From DASQPR01 sp035263025 (GTDB taxonomy: Bacteria > Actinomycetota > Actinomycetes > Mycobacteriales > Micromonosporaceae), in contig DATFRR010000010.1 of the NCBI GenBank assembly GCA_035263025.1, forward strand, positions 10,775 through 74,774: a stretch of 64,000 nt of DNA. Direction: 5' to 3'. Positions 44,169-52,004 of the stretch are shown piece after piece. The notes below the pieces were generated by a model. It was given only the letters and a program-made list of their open reading frames with translations, ran no database searches and was not told where the DNA came from. Positions within the stretch are counted from its first letter, which is position 1; every line of letters begins with the position of its first letter. The position numbers were made by a program, and so were the translations under genes.

Positions 44169-44906
44169 CTAGTCGGCGGTGCCTGCCAAGGTCGCTTCGA
44201 CGAGGCTTCGCCGGTTCCGGATCGCTATGCCCAGTTCGGTCCAGCCGGTCAACGCGACAAATTCATTCCGATCCGTGCGTACCCGCACTGCACCGCTCTG
44301 TCGTGTCTCGACCGTCGTCCGGATCCGCCTAGGATCCAGTGCTAGAGCCACGTCCGGGGTAGGCGAGTCGAACGCCGCGACGATCCGGTCAACGATCTCG
44401 TCGGGCGTCGCGCTCGTGCTGTCGCAGACCAGGTTGTAGTTGTGTAGGTCGGTCTTGTCGGCGCCGTATCGTGCGATGAACCGCAGTCGTTCGCTGTCGC
44501 TGCGACTGGCCAGCCGTTGTTGCGCATCTGCCAGCGATTCGTAGTGTTCCACCGGGCTACCCGGCCGCCCGAGCGCGCGACTAGCGGCGACGGACGGGTC
44601 GGCGATCATGTGGACCTTCAGCGCATCAGTGAAGAAGAACCAGGCGAGCCGGCTGTCGACCACCACCTGCTCGCCGGACGCGGCGATGTCGTTCTGGAGG
44701 CCGTCGACGTAGAAGTCGATCTTGTCGTCAAGCTCGGCGTGCAGGTTGAGTTGAAGGGCGGTCATGCCACGCTGCAGTGCCATCTCGCGGTAAACGTCGC
44801 CGACGCTAATGCGCCGGATCCCGAGCCGCGCCGCCAACAGGATCGAGACTGTGCTCTTGCCGCTGCCGAGGTCTCCGTTGATGACCACCGAACGACCGGT
44901 CCCCAT
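44169..44906 (-). CDS. Cytidylate-kinase-like P-loop protein
   Basis: A 245-residue protein beginning with a Walker A loop (VVINGDLGSGKST), a core like (d)CMP kinase (VVVDSRLAWFFFTDALKVHM for the NMP-binding/switch part) and YNLVCDSTSATPDEIVDRI near residue 170. The C-terminal 50 residues (LALDPRRIRTTVETRQSG onwards) are an extra tail not part of the kinase fold. Motifs suit a member of the cytidylate-kinase-like family acting on an unknown nucleotide or small molecule. A GTG two codons upstream (44912) is an alternative start; neither has a clear ribosome site. Confidence 0.78.
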   Translation of the reverse strand: MGTGRSVVINGDLGSGKSTVSILLAARLGIRRISVGDVYREMALQRGMTALQLNLHAELDDKIDFYVDGLQNDIAASGEQVVVDSRLAWFFFTDALKVHMIADPSVAASRALGRPGSPVEHYESLADAQQRLASRSDSERLRFIARYGADKTDLHNYNLVCDSTSATPDEIVDRIVAAFDSPTPDVALALDPRRIRTTVETRQSGAVRVRTDRNEFVALTGWTELGIAIRNRRSLVEATLAGTAD

Positions 44907-45009
44907 GACCACACGCTACGCGTACTGGCGTTGACGGGCTTCGAGCCCATCGCCGCTTCGACATCACGTCGCGGCGACCGCGGCGCACGGCGCCTGACCG
45001 GCGATGCCG

Positions 45010-45564
45010 TCAGACGCGGTCGAGGGGTAGGCGCGGCGGCTCCGGAAACTCGACGAGAATCGTGTCGCCGGTCTTGACTGCGCCGCCGCGCAAGACGATG
45101 CCCATGATCCCAGCCTTGCGGACCAGGTCGCCGTGCTCGTCCTTGTGCAGGACGGCTTTCAGCATGCCCGGCCGGAAGACGTTGATCTGGCTGCACGGAT
45201 TGCGCAGGCCGGTGATTTCGACGATCGCCTGCGGCCCAAGTCGAAGCCTGGTGCGGGCGGGAAGCGCCAGCAGGTCGATGCCCCGGGTGGTGATGTTCTC
45301 GCCCATCTGGCCGGACTCGACGGTGAAACCTTGCGCGCGCAGTTCGTCGTGCAGTTCGGCATGGATGAGGTGAACCTGCCGCAGGTTGGGCTGCGTCGGG
45401 TCGACGGCGACCCGGGAGCGATGCTGCACAGTGACGCCAGCGTGAGTGTCGCCCTCGACACCGAGCCCGGCTAGCAGGACGATCTCGTCGGCAACGGTCT
45501 TGCTGAACCGATGGTGACTGTCGCGGCAGACCGCGATGACGACTGGTCGGGTGCTTTCGGTCAC
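45010..45564 (-). CDS. MOSC-domain protein
   Basis: A 184-residue single-domain MOSC protein. The conserved cysteine lies in EITGLRNPCSQINVF, preceded by GENITTRGIDLLALP. MOSC domains carry or transfer sulfur and handle molybdenum-cofactor-dependent reductions (YiiM/YuaD and mARC relatives). There is no beta-barrel N-terminal domain, so this is the short, YiiM-like form. The final REF/IVLRGGAVKTGDTI segment is normal for the family. No molybdoenzyme genes are nearby. Confidence 0.88.
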   Translation of the reverse strand: MTESTRPVVIAVCRDSHHRFSKTVADEIVLLAGLGVEGDTHAGVTVQHRSRVAVDPTQPNLRQVHLIHAELHDELRAQGFTVESGQMGENITTRGIDLLALPARTRLRLGPQAIVEITGLRNPCSQINVFRPGMLKAVLHKDEHGDLVRKAGIMGIVLRGGAVKTGDTILVEFPEPPRLPLDRV

Positions 45565-45659
45565 GGCGACAGTCTGTCAAACAGATGTCGCCGGGGTGAC
45601 GGCGCACCGTGACACGGTGTCGTGCTTGATGTCTGGCGCGCAGCGCTGGTTTGCGAGGA

Positions 45660-46055
45660 TCAGTCGCGCGGACTCAGCACGCAGAACTCGTTGCCCTCCG
45701 GATCAGTCATCACCACCCAGGTGGCCTCGGCTGGTTGGCCCACCTCGACACGTCGTGCACCGAGTCGCTCGAGACGACTCACTTCGGCTGCCTGGTCATC
45801 GCCGGCACGCGGTGCGAGGTCGATATGCAGTCGGTTCTTCACCTGCTTTGACTCCGGGACCGCCACGAAGACCAGGCCGGGGCCGCGCTCCTCGACCGGA
45901 ATGGAGTCGCCCTTGGTGAATGCGTGGGGCGGCACCAATACGACCTCGTCGGGTGCCTGGTAGGCAACCTTCCAGTCCAGCACGCTCGCCCACCACTCAG
46001 CTTGACTCGCAAGGTCTTTGCAATCGATGACGGTCGTATACCAACGGATGCCCAT
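45660..46055 (-). CDS. VOC-superfamily (glyoxalase-like) protein
   Basis: A 131-residue protein of the vicinal oxygen chelate fold: IRWYTTVIDCKDLASQAEWW, NRLHIDLAPRAGDD and MTDPEGNEFCVLSPRD at the expected places in the paired beta-alpha-beta-beta-beta units. Metal-ligand-like residues H (RLHIDL) and E (GNEFCV) are present. Substrate unknown; such single-domain proteins often act in antibiotic resistance or small-molecule isomerisation. Confidence 0.86.
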   Translation of the reverse strand: MGIRWYTTVIDCKDLASQAEWWASVLDWKVAYQAPDEVVLVPPHAFTKGDSIPVEERGPGLVFVAVPESKQVKNRLHIDLAPRAGDDQAAEVSRLERLGARRVEVGQPAEATWVVMTDPEGNEFCVLSPRD

Positions 46056-46190
46056 AGCGCAACCGTAGGACCGACCACCGACAGTCGCCGTCCATCTCCG
46101 TACGGCCGTTGCGTCCGCCGTGTCGGCTCGCGCGCTTCAGTAGCGGTTAGTGTGTCCGTATGCAGCGGGCCGTGACCGTGAGCGACCTCG

Positions 46191-46565
46191 GTGGCTGACG
46201 CCGACGATGTCCGTCGCCTCGCACTCGCGTTGCCTCACGTGGAAGAGATTGACAGCGACGGCTTCGACTTCCGGGTCGGCAATAAGGGCTTCGTCTGGTC
46301 ATATCCCGAACGCATCCCCGGCAAGCCACGCGTCATCCGGACCGACATCGCGGTGCTGTACGTCGGAGACGAAGCCGAGAAACAAGCGCTGCTGCTCGGC
46401 GACGCTGAGGTCTTCTTCACGACGCCGGCATACGACGGCTTGCCGTTAGTCATGCTGTGGCTCGCGCGGGTGAACGTCAAACGGCTCAGGGATCTCGTCA
46501 TTGACGCGTGGCGTATGCGTGCACCGGACGAGCTCGTCGACGATCTCGACGAGCGCTTGTTCTAG
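46191..46565 (+). CDS. MmcQ/YjbR-like protein
   Basis: A 124-residue protein with the CyaY-like MmcQ/YjbR fold: ADDVRRLALALPHVEEID at the start, DFRVGNKGFVWSYPER, VLYVGDEAEKQALLLGD, and WLARVNVKRLRDLVIDAWRM at the end. Function is unknown; the family is often called a DNA-binding protein on weak evidence. GTG 46191 is the only in-frame start that gives a full fold. Its last codons lie in the first copy of a 20-bp tandem duplication. Confidence 0.82.
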   Translation: MADADDVRRLALALPHVEEIDSDGFDFRVGNKGFVWSYPERIPGKPRVIRTDIAVLYVGDEAEKQALLLGDAEVFFTTPAYDGLPLVMLWLARVNVKRLRDLVIDAWRMRAPDELVDDLDERLF

Positions 46566-46592
46566 ACCGCGGCCGCTTGTTCCAGACCGCGG
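46554..46592. repeat. 20-bp tandem duplication over a stop codon
   Basis: The 19-bp sequence CGCTTGTTCTAGACCGCGG at 46554-46572 recurs at 46574-46592 with one change (CTAG becomes CCAG). The first copy includes the TAG stop (46563-46565) of the MmcQ-like gene; the second has lost it. Confidence 0.8.
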
Positions 46593-46635
46593 ACCGTGGG
46601 TGCGGGTTCCGGGCGCGCCGCGAGCACCTGTTGTG

Positions 46636-46694
46636 GACCTTGCGGGGAATGGTGGCAACCTAGGTGGAGGATCCAACAACTTCCCCGCAAGGTC
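46636..46694. repeat. Perfect 14-bp inverted repeat with a 31-nt loop
   Basis: GACCTTGCGGGGAA at 46636-46649 is the exact reverse complement of 46681-46694. It lies about 70 nt after the MmcQ-like stop and about 160 nt before the GntR-family promoter. It may be a terminator or a regulator-binding site. Confidence 0.65.
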
Positions 46695-46732
46695 ACGACC
46701 GGCCCGGCCGGCTCGCCGTCTGGCTTGCCCGC

Positions 46733-46802
46733 CTGGCTGCCCGCCCGCGCCTGGCCGGCACGCTCGCCTGGCTGGCCCGTCTGGCTGCCCGCCCGCGCCT
46801 GG
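46733..46802. repeat. Degenerate GC-rich 48-bp tandem repeat
   Basis: A 22-bp sequence beginning CTGGCTGCCCGCCCGCG recurs exactly 48 bp apart (46733 and 46781), and shorter related pieces lie between and before the copies. All frames through it are low-complexity, so it is taken as non-coding. Confidence 0.65.
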
Positions 46803-46857
46803 CGGGCCCGCCTGACTGCCGGCCCCGCCCGACTGGGCGCGGCGGTGTCGCTGGCAG

Positions 46858-46894
46858 TTGACAGCTTGCGCCAACCGATGTGCAATATATTGCA
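46858..46894 (+). promoter_or_regulatory. Leaderless promoter with an overlapping palindromic operator
   Basis: TTGACA at 46858-46863 is followed, after exactly 17 bp, by TGCAAT (46881-46886), a 4-of-6 match to the -10 element. The ATG at 46894 begins 8 nt after this -10, so transcription would start at or next to the start codon (leaderless mRNA). A perfect 14-bp palindrome, TGCAATATATTGCA (46881-46894), covers the -10 and the A of the ATG. This is where a GntR-family repressor would block its own promoter. Confidence 0.78.
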
Positions 46895-47553
46895 TGCCGA
46901 TCCCGCCTGGCGCGGCCGCCGTGCTGTCCCGATCCTTGCTGCGTGATGACGTCTACGTGCGTTTGCGCGATGCGATCGTGGACGGCACCTTCGCGCCTGG
47001 CGAGCAGCTGCGCGACGGTGAACTCGCGCAGTGGCTCGGCGTCTCCCGTACGCCGGTTCGTGAGGCGCTGTTGCGGTTGGGCCAGGCCGGGCTGGTGGTC
47101 GTGGCGCCCGGCCGATCCACCGTGGTTAGCACGCTCGACGCTCGCGCGGCGCACGATGCGCAGGCGGTTGTCGCAGCGATGCATGAACTCGCCGTTGCCA
47201 CCGCCGTGCCGCTTCTGACCCGCGCCGACCTGGCACAGATGCGGGAGGCGAACGCTCGGTTCGACGCGGCGATCGCGACGGGCGACGTCGACGCGGCGCT
47301 CGCGGCCGACGACGAATTCCACGGCATCCCGGTGCGGGCCGCCGGAAACGCGGCCGTCGTCGCGGTCCTGGAGCAGTTCACCCCGCTGGTACGCCGACTC
47401 GAGCGGATCCGTTTCGCCAGCCTCGCGGGGCGCGGTTCGGTTGCCCGGCACACCCGGATGGTCGACCTGTGTGAACAGGGTGACGTGGCCGCCGCAGCCG
47501 CCGTGTCCCGCGAGACCTGGCAGACCCTTGACCCCAACGGAGACCTGCGATGA
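46894..47553 (+). CDS. GntR/FadR-family transcriptional regulator of ACC deaminase
   Basis: A 219-residue regulator. An N-terminal winged helix (about 12-78: DDVYVRLRDAIVDGTFAPGE, LGVSRTPVREALLRL) is followed by a helical FCD ligand domain (about 90-210: AMHELAVATAVPLL, ADDEFHGIPVRAAGNAAV, RHTRMVDLCEQGDVAAA) with histidines/aspartate able to hold a metal and carboxylate ligand. There is no ribosome site before ATG 46894, consistent with a leaderless transcript. The stop overlaps acdS (ATGA). It probably represses the operon and is relieved by ACC or a related amino acid. Confidence 0.9.
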   Translation: MPIPPGAAAVLSRSLLRDDVYVRLRDAIVDGTFAPGEQLRDGELAQWLGVSRTPVREALLRLGQAGLVVVAPGRSTVVSTLDARAAHDAQAVVAAMHELAVATAVPLLTRADLAQMREANARFDAAIATGDVDAALAADDEFHGIPVRAAGNAAVVAVLEQFTPLVRRLERIRFASLAGRGSVARHTRMVDLCEQGDVAAAAAVSRETWQTLDPNGDLR

Positions 47554-48569
47554 AGCTTCACGAGTTCCCCCGGCATCAGCTCACCTTTGGCGCGAGCCCA
47601 ATCCACCCGCTCAACCGGCTCGCCGACCACCTCGGCGGCGCTCGCATCTGGGCGAAGCGCGAGGACGTCAATAGTGGCCTGGCGTTCGGCGGCAACAAGA
47701 TCCGCAAGCTGGAGTACATCGTCCCCGACGTGCTCAACAGCGGCGCCGACACGCTGGTGTCGATCGGCGGCGTGCAGAGCAACCACACCCGCCAGGTCGC
47801 GGCGGTGGCGGCGCACCTCGGGCTCAAGTGTCGGCTCGTTCAGGAGCGCTGGGTGGACTGGGATGACCCGGTCAACGACAAGGTCGGCAACGTCCTGCTC
47901 AGCCGCATTATGGGCGCCGACGTCCGGTTAGATCCGGCAGGCTTCGACATAGGCGTACGCCCTTCGTGGCAGGACGCGATCTCGGAGGTCGAGGCGGCCG
48001 GCGGCAAACCGTACGCGATCCCGGCCGGCGCGTCCGAGCATCCGCTGGGCGGGCTGGGCTTCGCCAACTGGGCCTTCGAGGTCGCCGAACAGGAGAAGCA
48101 GCTCGGAGTCTTCTTCGACACGATCATCGTCTGTACCGTGACGGGCTCGACGCACGCCGGCATGATCGCGGGGTTTGCGTGTCTGCAAGAGAACGATGGC
48201 CGTGCCCGCCGGGTACTCGGGATCGACGCCTCGGCCACCTTGGAAGCGACCCGCGCCCAGGTCGAGCGCATCGCCCGAAACACCGCGGCACTCATTGAGC
48301 TCGACCGCGACCTGCGCCCGGACGAGATCACTGTGCTCGAAGGCTGGGCGGGGGACTACTACGGGATCCCGGTCGAGTCGACGGTCGAGGCCATCCGACT
48401 CTCCGGCCGACTAGAGGGCATGATTATCGACCCGGTCTACGAGGGCAAATCGATGGCCGGACTCATCGATCTCGTGACCTCCGGCGAGATCGGCGCGACC
48501 TCCACGGTTCTCTACGCACACCTCGGCGGGCAGCCTGCGCTCAACGCGTACTCGCGGATCTTCGCCTGA
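47550..48569 (+). CDS. acdS: 1-Aminocyclopropane-1-carboxylate deaminase
   Basis: A 339-residue PLP enzyme that splits ACC, the plant ethylene precursor, to 2-oxobutyrate and ammonia. The opening HEFPRHQLTFGASPIHPLNR, the PLP lysine K50 (FGGNKIRKLEY) and VSIGGVQSNHTRQVAAVAAH are all in place. Residues that separate true ACC deaminase from D-cysteine desulfhydrase are present: Y297-E298 in DPVYEGKSMAG and L325 in LYAHLGGQPALN, equivalent to E295 and L322 of characterised enzymes. Coupled to the GntR regulator by ATGA overlap. Suggests life near plant roots. Confidence 0.95.
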   Translation: MKLHEFPRHQLTFGASPIHPLNRLADHLGGARIWAKREDVNSGLAFGGNKIRKLEYIVPDVLNSGADTLVSIGGVQSNHTRQVAAVAAHLGLKCRLVQERWVDWDDPVNDKVGNVLLSRIMGADVRLDPAGFDIGVRPSWQDAISEVEAAGGKPYAIPAGASEHPLGGLGFANWAFEVAEQEKQLGVFFDTIIVCTVTGSTHAGMIAGFACLQENDGRARRVLGIDASATLEATRAQVERIARNTAALIELDRDLRPDEITVLEGWAGDYYGIPVESTVEAIRLSGRLEGMIIDPVYEGKSMAGLIDLVTSGEIGATSTVLYAHLGGQPALNAYSRIFA

Positions 48570-48578
48570 CGCCGTACG

Positions 48579-49202
48579 TCAGCAGAACCGCGTGCCTTTC
48601 TCGAAGTTGGTTCTGAGGTAATCGGCGTCAGCCGCCATCATCGACGTGACCGCGCCGCCGGCGTTCAGCGCGAACAGGATGCCACGGCCCGACAACGTGG
48701 TAACCAGAAACGCCTTGCTGGTCCCGGCGGACACCTCCTCGGTCTGGACCTGCGCATATATCGTCTTCAGCTGCGCCAACTTGGTGCCGAGATATGCACC
48801 CGACGGCGTCGGGATCGTCGTCGACCGACTCACCGCAAGGTAGAGCGAACCGTCGGGGTGAAATGACAGTTGAACGTCCTTCCAGACGCCGGTGGCCTGT
48901 GCCGTCGTGTTGCCCGGACACGGACCACCCGTCGTCACGTTGGTGAGGCCGGGGTCTGCCTGCAGGTCGGTGAGCATGCTGCCAATCTGATACGGACCTG
49001 CCCCATCGACAGTGAACTCGATCGCTGTGGACGTCGGCGATCCGCTGGGAGCCTCCGACGCGCTCGTGGCATTGTCCGACGCGCCCGCGCCCGGCGCTGA
49101 TGTGCCTGGTGTTGGCGACGCGTTCCTCGACGTTGGGTGGCTACACGCCGGCAGCAGTAACACGGCGGCGACGGCGATGACCGCGGCGATGCGTTGCTTC
49201 AC
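48579..49202 (-). CDS. Putative lipoprotein
   Basis: A 207-residue exported protein. GTG 49202 gives a short basic start, a hydrophobic run and a lipobox LLLPAC with the modified Cys near residue 20, then a Ser/Thr/Ala/Pro-rich linker and a domain with IEFTVDGAGPYQIGSMLTDL and a Cys in TTGGPCPGNTTA, probably bonded to the terminal Cys (TRFC). No family is recognised. Convergent with acdS, 9 nt apart. Confidence 0.72.
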   Translation of the reverse strand: MKQRIAAVIAVAAVLLLPACSHPTSRNASPTPGTSAPGAGASDNATSASEAPSGSPTSTAIEFTVDGAGPYQIGSMLTDLQADPGLTNVTTGGPCPGNTTAQATGVWKDVQLSFHPDGSLYLAVSRSTTIPTPSGAYLGTKLAQLKTIYAQVQTEEVSAGTSKAFLVTTLSGRGILFALNAGGAVTSMMAADADYLRTNFEKGTRFC

Positions 49203-49259
49203 GCGATCAGTGGACCGCAGTGCTGCCGCGGCGACAAGTGCCAACCTGCAAAGGCGCTG

Positions 49260-49748
49260 TCAGTATTCGAAATCGTCGACCAGCGCGGCGACCGACGACT
49301 GCCACGGTGACGTATCGGCCAAGTCGTCCCGTTGTCGCAGCCACCACGTGGCGAGCACCGCGATCAGACCGCCAGCAATCGTCAGCCATGCGCCCAGGCG
49401 CAGATCCTTGTATGGCAGGTATGTCTGGTCGTAATGCCGGGCGTTGAGCCAGATCCATAACCCGCCGGCGGCTAGTGCGATGACCGAGAATGCGCCAGCG
49501 AGCAAGCGTGACGCCATGAGACCGCCGACAAACAGAAGGATTCCGGCGGCCGCGACCACGACAGCGAACGACGTACCCGTGCCCGAGTGCGTGTACGTGA
49601 AATGCCGTATGCCACCGAACGACGTGTGCGTAATGCCGGAGGCTGGCCTGCTGCCTCGCGCCTTGATCCATGGCAGCGCTGCGCCGGCTGTTACCGCGAG
49701 GCCGCAGAGCGTGACGAGCGCCGCGACGAGGGGACGTCGGGATGTCAT
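49260..49748 (-). CDS. Small membrane protein, Trp-rich (TRP-associated type)
   Basis: A 162-residue protein with four predicted membrane helices: VAALVTLCGLAVTAGAALPW, FAVVVAAAGILLFVGGLM, LLAGAFSVIALAAGGLWIWL and GAWLTIAGGLIAVLATWWL. A short outside loop (ARGSRPASGITHTSFGG) follows helix 1. GGAGGG just before ATG 49748 decides the start. No function can be assigned; the layout resembles small tryptophan-rich actinobacterial membrane proteins. Confidence 0.7.
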   Translation of the reverse strand: MTSRRPLVAALVTLCGLAVTAGAALPWIKARGSRPASGITHTSFGGIRHFTYTHSGTGTSFAVVVAAAGILLFVGGLMASRLLAGAFSVIALAAGGLWIWLNARHYDQTYLPYKDLRLGAWLTIAGGLIAVLATWWLRQRDDLADTSPWQSSVAALVDDFEY

Positions 49749-49926
49749 GACCCTCCACCATACAGATGTAGCGTCGCTCCACCTATCGGCCGCCGTACCG
49801 GCCGACGCGGCGCGCACCCTCTCTGGTGCCCTTTGGTTGCGCAGTGGGGCTATCGGGTTGACGTCGCGTAGCGAACCATGTTGCTGTGTCGTACCTGTGC
49901 GCACGATCTGTTGAAAGGGGAAACAC

Positions 49927-50865
49927 ATGCGCAAGAGACTTGGGGTCGTGATCGCGGCGGCGGCTGCGGCGGTCCTGGTAGCGAGCGCGCCGGCAAACGC
50001 GATCACAAACGGCCAGCCCGACGCGGGTGCGCATCCGTCGGTCGGCGAGCTTTTGTTCTTCGTCCCCGATGAGCCCGACTCGAGGTTCAATGACTCCGGA
50101 GCGTGGTTCACGTGCACCGGGACTCTGCTAAGTGACACGGTTGTGCTGTCCGCGGGTCACTGCACGTACGCGATCGGCAAGGACGGCGCGTCCACAACCG
50201 CCGGCGGTGGCAATGGCTCCGGTGGCAACGACGTGTGGATCGACTTCAACGATGCACCAGACTTCTCGATCCTGCCGCCCAGCTCGTCGTACGGCCGCGA
50301 CCAGAACCCGCAGCGCTACCACGACTGGGCGACCGCGCTCAACGCATCCAGCGAGTGGCACCGTGCCACCTCGCACCCGCACCCGCAGTTCGACCCGAAC
50401 CAGTTCTTCCTTCATGATGCGGGCGTCATCGTGCTGGACCAGCCGGTCTCGTCCGGCCAGCACGGCCGCATCTCTCCGGCCGGCTTCCTCGACCAATTCC
50501 AGACCGCTCCGAGCAACACGCAGCGGTTCACGGTCGTCGGGTACGGCCTGAACAAGGAACTACCGCACGCCGACTTCGGGGGCGATGTCCGGTTCGCCGG
50601 CACCACGAAGCTCGTCACGTTGAACGGCACGTTCGGTGTCGAACAAGGCACAATCGCGCGGTTCAGCAACGACAATGGCAAAACCCATCAGGGCGGTACG
50701 TGCTTCGGCGACTCCGGTGGGCCAACGTTCGTCGCGGGCACCACACAGATCGTCGCCGTGACGTCGTTCGGTCTCAGCCCGAACTGCACCGGTACCGATG
50801 ACGAATACCGCATTGACCAGAGCGACGACCTGACGTTCCTCGCCGGGTTCGGCATCACGCCGTAG
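49927..50865 (+). CDS. Secreted trypsin-like serine protease (S1)
   Basis: A 312-residue exported protease. Signal peptide ends near SAPANA; the mature protein may begin at or near ITNGQPDAG, like the activated N-terminus of chymotrypsin-fold enzymes. The triad is intact: His in VVLSAGHCTY, Asp in FLHDAGVIVLD, Ser in CFGDSGGPTF. One disulfide is predicted around the histidine (CTGT...GHC). An insertion of about 40 residues between His and Asp (WIDFNDAPDFS to HPQFDPNQ) is longer than usual. AAAGGGGA precedes the ATG. Confidence 0.92.
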   Translation: MRKRLGVVIAAAAAAVLVASAPANAITNGQPDAGAHPSVGELLFFVPDEPDSRFNDSGAWFTCTGTLLSDTVVLSAGHCTYAIGKDGASTTAGGGNGSGGNDVWIDFNDAPDFSILPPSSSYGRDQNPQRYHDWATALNASSEWHRATSHPHPQFDPNQFFLHDAGVIVLDQPVSSGQHGRISPAGFLDQFQTAPSNTQRFTVVGYGLNKELPHADFGGDVRFAGTTKLVTLNGTFGVEQGTIARFSNDNGKTHQGGTCFGDSGGPTFVAGTTQIVAVTSFGLSPNCTGTDDEYRIDQSDDLTFLAGFGITP

Positions 50866-50897
50866 CGCGTTCGTCGCTCGGGTTCGCTGTTATCGAC

Positions 50898-50939
50898 CGG
50901 CGGCCACCCGGCATCACTCCGATGCCGCGGTGGCCGCCG
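50898..50939. terminator. Bidirectional hairpin terminator
   Basis: A two-part stem: CGGCGGCCACC at 50899-50909 pairs with GGTGGCCGCCG at 50929-50939, and an inner GGCATC pairs with GATGCC around a 5-nt loop. It lies between the convergent protease and M15-peptidase genes, with no T-tract. Confidence 0.78.
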
Positions 50940-50974
50940 CGCCATGGGGCTCTAATGACTCCGCGAGCGGCGCT

Positions 50975-51844
50975 TCAGCCGCCGTTGGCGGAAAAGTGCA
51001 TGTAGTCCTTGAGCGATCGCCATGTCCCGCCCCACTGCCACCCGACCGCGGCGAAGGCCCGCACGACTGGTCCGTTGGGCAGGACCATCCCCGGTCGCAC
51101 GTCGGCCCGGTCAAGGTAGGAGGTGGCCAGCTCCGGCAGCACGATCTTGCCCCGGTGCTCCGGGTTCTGGAACGGGTCTATGTCCACGGCGAGCCCGTAC
51201 GCGTGCTGGGACCACGCCGTCTCGCCTCGTACCGGCCGGCAGACGAACGCCTCGGTGGTGTTGCCGTCGCCGGTCGGCGCCGCGTGTATCTGCCTAGGGT
51301 CGGTAATCTGCATTTGCTCGATCGGAAAGTTGGCTGCGAAGAGTCGTCCGAACACGGTCACCATGTCTCTCGCCGCCCGTGCATTGACCAGCAACTCGCC
51401 GGTATGCGCGAGCCCGTCGAAGCCGCGGAAGCTGACCGTGAGGTAGCGCAGGTCGGCTGCCGCGACCGGGCACCGCTTGGTCCAGGTGGACCGGGCGAGC
51501 ACGCTCGCCGACACCTTCTGGATCGTGGCGTGGAACCGGCCGTCGGGCGGCGGCGGCAGCACGTCGACCGTGATGATGGACCGGTTGCGCAACTCCGGCG
51601 GGGTGTTCTGGGCCGCGGCGAACCCGTTCGGCCCCACCGGAAGGGGCCGCGTTCCCAGCCATTTTGGGGCGGCGCTGGCGTTCCCGATGCGGGTAACGGC
51701 CGGCGTCGGGTGCGTTCCTGCGGATCGGCTTGCTCCCGGGCCGGCAAGGACGCCGGAGCAGCCGCCTAACGCGTACGCGAGGCACACAACCACGACCAGC
51801 GGGCCCGCCACACGGGCCGCACCGCGCCGCACCGTCAACTCCAT
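50975..51844 (-). CDS. M15-family D-Ala-D-Ala carboxypeptidase-like lipoprotein (VanY-type)
   Basis: A 289-residue membrane-anchored peptidase. Lipobox LGGCSG gives a lipid-modified Cys near residue 29. The M15 zinc site is complete: SQHAYGLAVDIDPFQNP (first His, Asp) and the C-terminal DYMHFS (second His), with a WSQHAYG opening typical of VanY/D-alanyl-D-alanine carboxypeptidases and L-Ala-D-Glu peptidases. The N-terminal 110 residues are family-specific and of unknown role. Expected action is trimming of peptidoglycan stems outside the cell. Confidence 0.87.
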   Translation of the reverse strand: MELTVRRGAARVAGPLVVVVCLAYALGGCSGVLAGPGASRSAGTHPTPAVTRIGNASAAPKWLGTRPLPVGPNGFAAAQNTPPELRNRSIITVDVLPPPPDGRFHATIQKVSASVLARSTWTKRCPVAAADLRYLTVSFRGFDGLAHTGELLVNARAARDMVTVFGRLFAANFPIEQMQITDPRQIHAAPTGDGNTTEAFVCRPVRGETAWSQHAYGLAVDIDPFQNPEHRGKIVLPELATSYLDRADVRPGMVLPNGPVVRAFAAVGWQWGGTWRSLKDYMHFSANGG

Positions 51845-52004
51845 TCACCTCCGCCGCACGCGCCCGGACCGCGGTCTCCGGTGTGCCCGCATCGCATGTC
51901 GTCGACCGCGAGTCTCGCAGCCGTATCGACGAAGGTCCACCGCGGCGCGCTAAGTGCGGCGCGGCATTCGGCGCACGAAGCGCCCCGCGGCGTGCGAAGT
52001 CAAC

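Noticed and set aside
46446..46895. Minus-strand frame through the GC-rich repeat upstream of the GntR gene
   Set aside because: Its product is low-complexity Ala-Gly-Gln-Arg repeats created by the tandem DNA repeat, with no ribosome site, and it covers the promoter.
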